A stretch of 64,000 bases of DNA, taken from positions 82,326,666 through 82,390,665 of the forward strand of contig JAVGWX010000005.1 in assembly GCA_036924085.1 (NCBI GenBank). The letters run 5' to 3'. Numbering within the stretch: the first letter of the stretch is position 1; each line of letters starts with the position of its first letter. Shown here one piece after another: positions 55,666 through 64,000 of the stretch. Both the position numbers and the translations under genes were made by a program. The notes beneath the pieces were generated by a model. The model did not search any database, was not told the DNA's origin, and was given only the letters and a program-made list of their open reading frames with translations. Source of the stretch: Ariolimax columbianus. Lineage: Eukaryota > Mollusca > Gastropoda > Stylommatophora > Arionidae.

Positions 55666-55765
55666 TGTTGTTATTGGTGGTGGTGTTTTTGTTGCTATTG
55701 TTAGTACTGTTGGTGCAGGCGATGGTGGTGCTGGTGTTGTTAGTACTGTTATTGTTGTTGTCAAG
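55666..55765. repeat. TGT/TGG-rich low-complexity stretch
   Basis: Imperfect TGTTGGTGGTG-type sequence at the start of the intron. Confidence 0.7.
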
Positions 55766-55874
55766 CTAGAGCGGATGTTCTGTTTGCCTTTTGGCAACCT
55801 CTTGTTTTGTCTATATTACGCCCCAGATATATGATGAAGTTCACATATTGTAGGAGGGTTCATTCATATATATA

Positions 55875-56190
55875 TGGGGTCGCTGTGGTCGATAGGTTAA
55901 TGCATTCGCCTATCAAAACGACTAACGGAGACGGTGGGTGATCGAATCCCACAAGTTTCAAGTGACCCTTCGTGTCAAGGGAGGTAGAACCAGAATGCCT
56001 GCATTCTGAGTTACCTCCAGTCGTCTTGACCTTTGTCTTGCCATTGGTCCAACATAGCTCATCACCAGGTAGTGAGGTTGATGACCAGTGTAGTTTCTTT
56101 TTTACTCCATAATCCAAACACAGTGCAAGTTACATCATCATGACAAAATCCGTCTGCTGATGTCGGCATCATCGCTTGCGAGGGACAACT
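55875..56190 (+). mobile_element. SINE B, copy 2 (intact)
   Basis: GGGGTCGCTGTGGTCGATAG + GTTAATGC gives the A-box region and GGTGATCGAATCCC the B box. Body blocks: GAGTTACCTCCAGTCGTCTT, GAGGTTGATGACCAGTG, CATAATCCAAACACAGTGCA, TCCGTCTGCTGATGTCGGCA. It serves as the reference for the interrupted copy at 15050-15930. Confidence 0.88.
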
Positions 56191-56273
56191 AACTTAACTT
56201 ATATGACGTAAATAGATATATGTATGTATATATACACTAATATGTATACCTCATTTTATATGGGTTCATCTTT

Positions 56274-56522
56274 GGGGACGGCGTGGGCTAGTGGTTAAGT
56301 GACACGGCTTACAACCAAAGGTGCTGGGTTCGATCCCCATCACAGCACCGGCCGTTACCCCGGGGAAGCAAAACCATTAAAAAATGCAGGAGGAAGCAGA
56401 CCCATACATAAAATGAATGCTGAAGTCGGATGCACTGGGCCGACAGGCGCAAAATAAAAACCACAGTGCAACGCACACCGCCTTGTGGAATTGATAAATC
56501 AGGCGAACGCCTAAAAAAAAAA
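56274..56522 (+). mobile_element. SINE A, copy 3
   Basis: Full length: GGGGACGGCGTGGGCTAGTG + GTTAAGTGACACGGC (A box), GTGCTGGGTTCGATCCC (perfect B box), body, and an A-run tail at 56513-56522. The flanks GTTCATCTTT and GTCCATCTCT may be a diverged target duplication. It lies in the intron between the two RBD exons, same orientation as the gene. Confidence 0.95.
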
Positions 56523-56661
56523 TGATGTGTCCATCTCTATCTCTGTGTCTCTCTATGTCTCTTTCTCTCGCTTCATCTGTACCTAACTTTCTTTGTATAT
56601 TCAATATATGTAGTCTCACTGTCTGTTAGACATGCAAGTTATTTAATACTATTCGATACAG

Positions 56662-56798
56662 GGAGGCCATAGAACCAGTGCTGGAGCTGAGAAACATGAC
56701 CATCAACTCTGTCAATGTCTACATAGAGATGTCATCCACAGCCCTCCCCATGGAAAGCAATACAGGTTTCCTAGCTGAACATACGCTGGAGGTTAAAG
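56662..56798 (+). CDS. PLEKHG5: PLEKHG5-like Rho GEF, Ras-binding-like domain exon 2
   Basis: Acceptor ACTATTCGATACAG, donor GTTAAAG|GTCAGT; 137 bp, entered in phase 2 and left in phase 1. Codes REAIEPVLELRNMTINSVNV + YIEMSSTALPMESNTGFLAE + HTLEVK. It aligns without gaps to the second half of the PLEKHG5 N-terminal domain (L-x-E-V-x-x-P-V-x-E ... V-x-I-Y-L-D-x-S-x-T-P-L ... F-x-G-x-x-L-x-V-K). The DH and PH domains should follow downstream, outside the window. Confidence 0.82.
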
Positions 56799-56862
56799 GT
56801 CAGTGGTGTAATGTATGTGTTTTCTGAGTAATAATTGATATTCTTGTGTTTTGGAAAAGGGG

Positions 56863-56885
56863 TTGGAGAGAGAAAGCGAGAGAGA

Positions 56886-56934
<49 letters not shown>

Positions 56935-56935
56935 A
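56863..56935. repeat. (GA)n microsatellite
   Basis: GA run, pure from about 56892 to 56928. Confidence 0.95.
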
Positions 56936-57879
56936 TGAGATGATGTTGTCAAGCTGTTAGTGACACTGCTCACGATCCAATCTTGCCGGATTTGAACTCT
57001 TGAAACAGCGTAGTCGTACCCCATATTAAATATACACATAAAAATGTTCATAACGGACAACACACAATACAACGTCTACACTGCCTAGGGAGAAGTAAGT
57101 GAAGAATAATGAACACACATTCTAGCATCATCACCACTATGTAGAATGCCAACTCGTGTGTGTGACCATGGTTATTTTCAACTTCCTACATAGAAAGCTG
57201 TCTTTATTTTAAAATCAATTTTGTCGTTTATCGCCCTCAGTGTTTATGATTCAATCTCTCGTCTTCTACACGGGATGAAGCGACTTCAGTTTCCGGTAGC
57301 TATTATGGTACATAGCCCAATATGATACCCAACCCTCATTAGCCGCGCCTCTGTCAGACCACAGTATTACCCTTCCTTGCTCAACTACTGTTGGGCCTCG
57401 TAACACATGTTACCGCATGTCCATCATTTCCTCTTATTTTGATTCCTTTGCCCCATGCCTAAATATATGCGGTTGTTACAGTGTACTACAACCTTCCTTG
57501 TGTCAAACCATATCAGCAACTTGCAACGACAAGCCGCGATAAGATAACTGATATCGATATCATCATCATCATCATCATCATCATCAGCCCCACCAGTTGG
57601 CGCTGTCAACCACGGACCTACAGTCCCTCGTGTCACGTGTGTCGTTTATCTTTCCACCGTTAATCGCATCTAATGTCGTACCTTCTAGCTGTCCAATATG
57701 TGTAATATTTGTGCCTGCCTCTGTCACTCTGCCCTACAATTCTGTCCGTTGTCGTCGTGTGTTCCAACCCACCTCTTCTCATGACATGACCGAGAAAGGA
57801 TGGAGTCCAGGATAGACGCATGGTCGAAAAGTCAAGAGCAGAGGGAATACCAGTACGCGTATCAGCTGCTATCATGTCA
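56936..57879. other. Unassigned intronic sequence
   Basis: An (ATC)n run lies at 57558-57585. The 57600-57830 stretch looks like part of an interspersed element but has no second copy here. No gene seen. Confidence 0.4.
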
Positions 57880-57995
57880 AAGAACTTTCAGATTGTACAT
57901 GTGCAAGATCAGTTATAAGCACGCACACTCAGGATGCATTGCGGCACAGGATGATGTTGGCGGTCCTCATCAACGACGATGGACATAATTATATG
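57880..57995 (+). pseudogene. LINE-B 3'-end scrap
   Basis: A decayed zinc-finger end, then GATGATGTTGGCGGTCCTCA + TCAACGACGATGGACATAAT, the LINE-B 3' terminus. Confidence 0.7.
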
Positions 57996-58209
57996 CACGG
58001 GCCTTCAATGAAAAACTCTAAAGTGAGATATAAATGATATTAACCATGCCTTTGTATTGTAGCTTGTTAATATAGTTGCTTAGGCTGGCAAGAGTGTCGT
58101 GCACGTACCATCGCGGTGCAGACGAGCAACATGGCGCCATAATTTCAGTTAAAAGATGACCGTCCGACTATTGACATGCACCAAAAGAATAGCAGCGTTC
58201 TGTTATCCG

Positions 58210-59158
58210 TTTTTTTTTTAGCAGAGAAGCGGTGAAATCTATAGAAATTCATCGGCTAATGAAGGTTCAATACTGTGATGCATGCCTTTCATTCCAGCAA
58301 ATGTATGATGGGAGCAGAAATTTATTAAATGGCCTATGTTTATCGCAGACTGTTTGCGACCGAATTAGACACACTGAGTAGTGACGCTAGAGTTGATTGT
58401 ATTCATTGACAAGGAAAATGGCCGATTGACTGTGAATGAAATTGCCGCACATCTGGACATCAGTCAAGGTTCAGCCCACTACATTATCCATGATGTGCTA
58501 CAGTACTACGAAGTGGCTAGAAGGTGGGTGCCACTGCAGCTTGTTCCAGAATTGAAACAACGACGCGTTGATAAATGTCAGGAACTTTTTATGGCGATTT
58601 GAAGCAGGCGGTGATGGTTTCTTAGCAACAATGTTTACTGGAGATGAAACCTGGGTTCACTTTCACGACTCTGAAATGAAAAGAGCGAGCAAAGAATGGC
58701 GCGATCCTTCCTCACAGAATCCGATGACGTTTCGCACGCAGCAATCTGCACGGAAGGTTTTGCTGACTCTTTTGGGATCAATGAGGCGATATTTTAGAGC
58801 ACGACATGCCCAGAGGATCACTGTTACCAGTACCACGTATATAGATCTCAGGAATCATCTTCGACCAACAACGTGAACTTCTGAGTAAAGATGTCCTTTT
58901 GAGAAGAAAACAATGCTTGACCACATACTGCACGGGTTGCAACCATCGAGGACCTCCAAGTTCAGTGATTACCCCATCTGCTGTACTTACCAGACCTAAC
59001 CTCGGGTGATTTCCACGTACTTGGACGATTAAAAGAGGCATGGGAGGAAAGAATGTTACGTCCCATGAAGAGAAACAGTAGGTGGTGCATGAGTGGCTAA
59101 ACTTTATAGGCTCTCATGTACTTGTATCGAACGACAGGGTGACTATGTCGAAAAATGA
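58210..59158 (+). pseudogene. Mariner-type transposase pseudogene
   Basis: Motifs in order across changing frames: REAVKSIEIHRLMKVQYCDA + CLSFQQMY (N-terminal helix-turn-helix), VNEIAAHLDISQGSAHYIIH (second HTH), ARRWVPLQLVPELKQRR (linker), FTGDETWVHF (first catalytic Asp, intact), SKEWRDPSSQNPM, SARKVLLT, YLPDLTSGDFHVLGRLKEAW (PDL..SD-x-H region) and GDYVEK* at 59141-59158. Size fits a mariner transposase of about 345 residues. The second catalytic Asp block is unreadable and frames shift at least four times. Terminal inverted repeats were not identified. Confidence 0.85.
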
Positions 59159-59434
59159 TACAGCAGTGTTTTGCTTTTTCAGAATAAATTAATAAAAGAA
59201 AACCAATTGAAGGTTTTCATTTGAAGCGCCGTTACCATTTTTACCAGTTCATGAGAACTAAATGCCTTGCGATGTGTAATGCTCTTTGTGCTAGTTAAGT
59301 TATTATTTGCTTATTTTCTTGTATATAATTAAGTAAGAGAACGGTCAAAAGCGTAAATATTTAAAAATGTAATCGATATGAAATGAAAAATAGTGTAGAT
59401 AATTGTGGTCGAGAAGTTACGGTGATAGATTGCA
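59159..59434. other. Unassigned AT-rich sequence
   Basis: Likely mariner 3' flank; no inverted repeat identified. Confidence 0.4.
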
Positions 59435-59862
59435 CATCTTAAATGCCGGTAAACCTAGGCCTTGTCCTGATAGTTTAGTTTCCAGTTGAATGCCGGTAAA
59501 CCTAGGCCTTATCCTGACAGTTTAGTTTCCAGTGGAATACCGGTAAACCTAGGCCTTGTCCTGATAGTTTAGTTTCCAGTGGAATTCCGGTAAACCTAGG
59601 CCTTGTCCTGATAGTTTAGTTTCCAGTTGAATTCCGGTAAACCTAGGCCTTGTCCTGATAGTTTAGTTTCCAGTTGAATGCCGGTAAACCTAGGTCTTGT
59701 CCTGATAGTTTAGTTTCCAGTTGAATTCCGGTAAACCTAGGCCTTGTCCTGAAAGTTTAGTTTCCAGTTGAATTCCGGTAAACCTAGGCCTTGTCCTGAT
59801 AGTTTAGTTTCCAGTTGAATTCCGGTAAACCTAGGCCTTGTCCTGATAGTTTAGTTTCCAGG
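59435..59862. repeat. 47-bp minisatellite, about 9 units
   Basis: TTGAATTCCGGTAAACCTAG + GCCTTGTCCTGATAGTTTAG + TTTCCAG, nearly identical units. Confidence 0.96.
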
Positions 59863-60484
59863 CACAAAGATCAGAAATGTGAATACACATGTCATTCTAA
59901 TTGCATACAGAATGGGGGACAGAATGATTGATAAGTTGTGAGATTCGATCTAAGCCGTTTTGTTGGCCGTGTTTACTGTTTTATGAAAAGAAAGTGGAAT
60001 TTGGAATGAGCATCGATGTCATTGATCAGTTTCTCTTACAGAAGTGGAGGTTCGAGTTGATTTATAAATAAGTACTGTACTTGTTTTGAATATATTGCGT
60101 TTAATACATTTTCAGTTTTAAAGCCACCCCATGTTTCAGATTACACGATACACCACTGATATACACGCACAAACACTATTTATTATCAGCGATGTTACCC
60201 TACCTTCTAGAGGAGATGGTAGGAAGCGCCCTGTATCATTAGCCGACACAACAAGACATTAACAGTAGTACCAAATGTCAAGCGCAAGTCCTATAATGTT
60301 GTGCAGGTTAAAAGTCAACAGGGAAAAGCCGGGAAATCTCAAATCCGCACTTTTTGTCAGGTCTTATATCCCGCAAGAAGAAACCCACCTATATAGATGC
60401 TACTATTAGTCAAATATGAATTGACCGAGATGTGGAATTGCATTTCAAAATGATGGGTGGTCCACCTTATCGGAGTCCAGTGTT
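59863..60484. other. Unassigned sequence
   Basis: No feature recognised. Confidence 0.4.
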
Positions 60485-60895
60485 CACACACACATCACAC
60501 ATGACACACACATCACACACATGACACAAAACACATGAAGCACACATTCATTACCAACATACGCACATACATATCACACACACACACACACAACACACAG
60601 GTACAAGCACAGATACAGTCACAAATTACACACACACATCACAGACAAACATCGCTTACATACGCACATATCCCACACATTTCACAGGCACATCACTTAC
60701 ACACACAAAGTCACATACAGTCACACACCACAGACACAATTTACACACATACACACACACATATCACACACAAATCACACACACATCACATTATACACAC
60801 ATACGCACGCGAACACGCACACACAATCACACATCACACACATATTACACACATGCACACGCATTATATGACACATACATTAAACACACACACAT

Positions 60896-60931
<36 letters not shown>

Positions 60932-61340
60932 CAGATATCGCATATACACATCACACACACATTACACACACATCACAAGCACACATCACATACACGTGTA
61001 TATCACATTTACACACGTCACACACACATATGATACACACATACTAACACACAAACATCATTCACACACAACACACACACGTCACCCATACGCACACACA
61101 CATACAGACACACAACACACACACACTTACACACAAACAGCATACACAAACATCACACACACAGGCACACGCACAAATACACACACATGGGTACACACAG
61201 ACGCATCCCACACACAAATCACACACACACACGTACACTCGCATATCACACACGCATCACATACACATATATCACACACACGCACACAGGCAGTCAAACA
61301 TCCAATCACACATACAGACAGTCAAACATCCCATCACGCA
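60485..61340. repeat. CA-rich low-complexity tract
   Basis: About 850 bp of imperfect (CA)n broken by TCA and TA steps (ACACATCACACA forms). His/Thr frames are artefacts. The LINE-B 3' end abuts it at about 61362. Confidence 0.95.
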
Positions 61341-61361
61341 CAAAGACACCAAAAACATAAT

Positions 61362-64000
61362 ATCTTTCCATCGTTGTCGATGAGGACCGCCGACATCATC
61401 CTTGTTACAGATTTCCCTGTTGGTTGTGGGTGTGCATGTGGCTAAACAGGCCAATGCGGGCATGAAAACATCTGCTACATATCGGGCACACGAGGTTTGT
61501 AGAAGGGGATGGTGTTCCCGCTGCTCGGGATTTCCGCGTCTCGCGTCTGCTCTGGGCTTTCACAACACGGTCGTCTTCACCTCGATGTCAGTGACACGAT
61601 CTTGCCATCTAATGTGGAATATTCGCCTCAGGCAACCTGTGTGGAAGTGGTTTAACCTCCTTGCATGTCCAGAGTATACAGTCCAGCTTTCGCAAAGCGT
61701 ATAGTAGGGTTGGAATGATGGTTGCACGGTAGACTTTGAGTTTGGTCTTGACGCTGATGCCACCACGTGCCCAGACCATTGAGCGTATTCTACCAAAGGC
61801 TGTGCTGGCCTTTGCTATTCTGCTTGCCACCTCATCGTCTAGGTTGACAGATCTCGACAGCGTGCTGCCCAGGTATGTGAATTTGTCTACGGCATTCAGC
61901 GTCTACCCGCTGACTGTAGTCTCTGGTTTTGTGTACGGCATGCCTGGTGCTGGCTGGTACATGACCTCTGTTTTTTGGGCATTTATGGCCAGGCCAAAAT
62001 TTTTGCATGCGGCAGAGAACTGGTCCATTCCAACCTCCATGTTCAGTTCTGAGTTGCTCATTAGAGCGCAGTCGTCAGCAAATACAAGTTCCCTAATTAT
62101 GTCGCCAGCCACTTTGGTTTTGGCCTTCATTCTTCTGGGATTGAGTAATTTGCCATCTGTGCGGTACTTTATGGGTATTCCAAGCTCCAATGATCTGAAG
62201 GCGTCTGTCATCGTGGCCGCGAACATCATGCTGAACAAAGTCGGGGCGAGTACACATCCTTGTTTTACTCCGTTTGATACTAGAAACGTTTTAGAGATTG
62301 CACCGCTGTCCAGTACACGAGCACACATGCCTTCGTGTAGCTGTTTCACCATTGTTATGAACTTGTTGGGGCAGCCAAACTTGGACATTATCATCTACAG
62401 ATCTCCTCTTTTTACTGTATCAAATGCCTTTGTCAAATCAATAAATGTGGTGTACAAGGCCTGATTTTGTTCTCGACACTTCTCTTGTACTTGGCGAGCG
62501 GCAAAAATCCTGTCCACAGTTCCTCTTCCGGCTCTGAATCCACATTGGCTTTCTGGGAGGTGGTGGCTTTGTTCAATGTGTTTGTTGAGCCAGTTTAGCA
62601 GTAAGTGCGCTAGGATCTTGCCTGCTACTGAGAGTAGCGATATTCCTCGATGATTGTCGCATTCCTGGTGGTTGCCTTTTCTTTTGTACAGGTGAACGAT
62701 TGAGGCATCCTTTAGCTCCTGCGGAATTTTTCCTTCAGCCCACATGTGACAGAAGAGTTCAGTGATCCTTCTGGTGAGGGATGGGCCAGCTGTCTTATAT
62801 ACCTCTGCTGGTATTGCATCAGCTTCTGGAGCTTTTCCTATAGATAGTGAACTAATTGCCCTGTCGACTTCCTCCTCAGTGATGACTTCATCCAACGCCA
62901 GGTTCAGTTCCACCGGCGGCATTCGCCGGATGACCTCTTTATTTATGGACGATGGGTAGTTTAGTATTTTGCAGAAGTGGTCTGCCCATCTGTCTAGAAT
63001 CTGAACCTTATCTGTTAGCAGTGCTCCATCCGCACTGCGAACTGGAGTATTACTAGAGGGCTGCGGGCCGTAGAGAGCTTTCAGTGCCTCGTAAAACCGT
63101 TTGGTGTCATGACGCTCGGCGAACATCTCAATTTCGTCAGCTCTTTTGCTGAACCAGGAGTCTTGCATCTCTCTAAGCCTAGTCTGGATAGCTTTGCGAG
63201 CAGTATTGAAGGCAGCTTTTGCTGCCGGAAATGATGTGTCCCTCTGGTATTCCCTGTGCGCTTCATGTTTTGCATCGAGAAGGCCCTGTATTTCCAGATC
63301 GTTCTCATCAAACCAGTCCTTATGCGTGCGCGTGATTTGGCCAATGTGTTTAACAGCTGTATCGTAGAGGGTGTTTCTCAATGATGCCCAGTTCTCTTCG
63401 ATGTCGTTTTTTTCAAAACGAAGCTCAGATAGTCTGCCCTCAAGCTCTTCCTGGAAGCTGCCTCTCGTGGGTTCGCATTTCAGCTGAGAGACATTTAGCC
63501 TCCTCGGTAGTTTCCTTCCCTGGGGGCGCATTTTGGGCTGGATCTTGAAGTTTAGCTTGGCAATGACAAGTCGATGGTCGGTCCAACATTCTGCACCACA
63601 CATGCTCTTCGTTACCATAGCATCGGCTCGATCCCTACGTCTGATGATAATGTAGTCAATGAGGTGCCAGTTGGGTGCATCCATGTATTTCTATTTCGGA
63701 CAGGAAGTCGGAAAGCTGTGTTTGTAATGAGTAATTCATTTGCGGCACATGTTCTCAGAAGGAGCAGTCCGTTACTATTGCATTTTCCGATACCATGTCT
63801 GCCAATGGCCTCCTCCCAGGCTGTATGGTCTGTGCCAACCCTAGCGTTAAAATCACCGAGGATGATCAGTTTGTCAGATTTGGGGACTGCAGCGATGAGC
63901 GCCTCAAGGTCCTCATAAAACTTATCTTTTGTTTCCTGAAGATTTGTCATTGTGGGTGCGTATGCACTAATAAGTGTAGCATGGCGCCCTCCTATTAGAG
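61362..64000 (-). pseudogene. LINE-B: endonuclease, RT and zinc-finger C-terminus, cut by window edge
   Basis: Minus strand. Endonuclease (64000-63660): [21 protein letters not shown], then a frameshift near 63680 and [30 protein letters not shown] (63600-61800): SIGKAPEADAIPAEVY, DNHRGISLLSVAGKIL, FIDLTKAFDTV, a TGG to TAG stop near 62395, GVKQGCVLAPTLFSM, LVFADDCALM (catalytic Asp pair), FTYLGSTLSR. Then LLYA..WTVYSGHARRLNHF and, at about 61425-61490, CPICSRCFHARIGLFSHMHT, a C2H2 finger. The 3' end is GATGATGTCGGCGGTCCTCA + TCGACAACGATGG beside the CA tract. The clade (RTE- or CR1-like) is not settled. Confidence 0.93.

Noticed and set aside
57424..57995. Terminal exons of PLEKHG5 downstream of 56798
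   Set aside because: No open frame with acceptor/donor and DH-domain-like residues was found before the window end; short frames here contain (ATC)n or LINE-B sequence.

Overview
The window is intron- and repeat-rich animal nuclear DNA, most likely from a lophotrochozoan and plausibly a gastropod mollusc. The evidence is spliced metazoan coding exons, many non-LTR retrotransposon (LINE) copies with metazoan domain order, several tRNA-derived SINE families, a eukaryotic 18S rRNA segment, mariner and DDE transposase relics, and very many minisatellites. The species cannot be fixed from sequence alone. Family names used here (LINE-A, LINE-B, LINE-F, SINE A to SINE F) are local labels.

One host gene can be recognised. 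It lies on the + strand from about 19.8 kb to past 56.8 kb and matches PLEKHG5, a Dbl-family Rho GEF. Its visible exons are a 510-codon Ser/Thr-rich N-terminal exon (19775-21304), a zinc-binding Cys/His exon (23356-23485), a short basic exon (52055-52127) and two exons of the N-terminal Ras-binding-like domain (55530-55630, 56662-56798). The DH and PH domains are not visible and presumably lie beyond the window. Reading-frame phase requires at least one more small exon inside the 28.6 kb interval between the second and third visible exons.

Layout. 1-19 kb: a degenerate LINE-B piece at the left edge, simple repeats, SINEs, a LINE RNase H fragment (3.8-5.3 kb) whose coding core expanded into a minisatellite, other LINE relics, satellites of 60, 85, 26 and 59 bp, and two 5'-truncated LINE-A copies. 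19.8-23.5 kb: the first two PLEKHG5 exons, with a 23-bp minisatellite in the intron. 24-39 kb: LINE-A copies 3 and 4 nested in an older DDE transposase and an older LINE, plus 55-, 48- and 46-bp satellites. 39.46-46.82 kb: one 7.36-kb insertion on the minus strand that reads 5'ETS, the first ~1.24 kb of 18S rRNA, 18S-containing tandem repeats, a structured leader, a LINE-A endonuclease-RT-RNase H frame, then a (GAA)n tail. It is bounded by a 12-bp direct repeat and splits a tRNA-like SINE at its B box. 47-57 kb: SINEs, microsatellites, LINE fragments and the later PLEKHG5 exons. 57-64 kb: a mariner pseudogene, a 47-bp satellite, a CA-rich tract and a LINE-B copy running off the right edge.

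The most interesting observation is the 7.36-kb insertion. Its direct repeat implies that pre-rRNA leader, 18S and LINE sequence were integrated as one unit, as expected for retrotransposition of an rRNA-LINE co-transcript. Two LINE-A copies also interrupt tRNA-derived SINEs at the same point of the Pol III B box and in the same orientation, which suggests target preference. Two unrelated arrays show coding or structural RNA sequence (LINE RNase H, 18S) being amplified into satellite.
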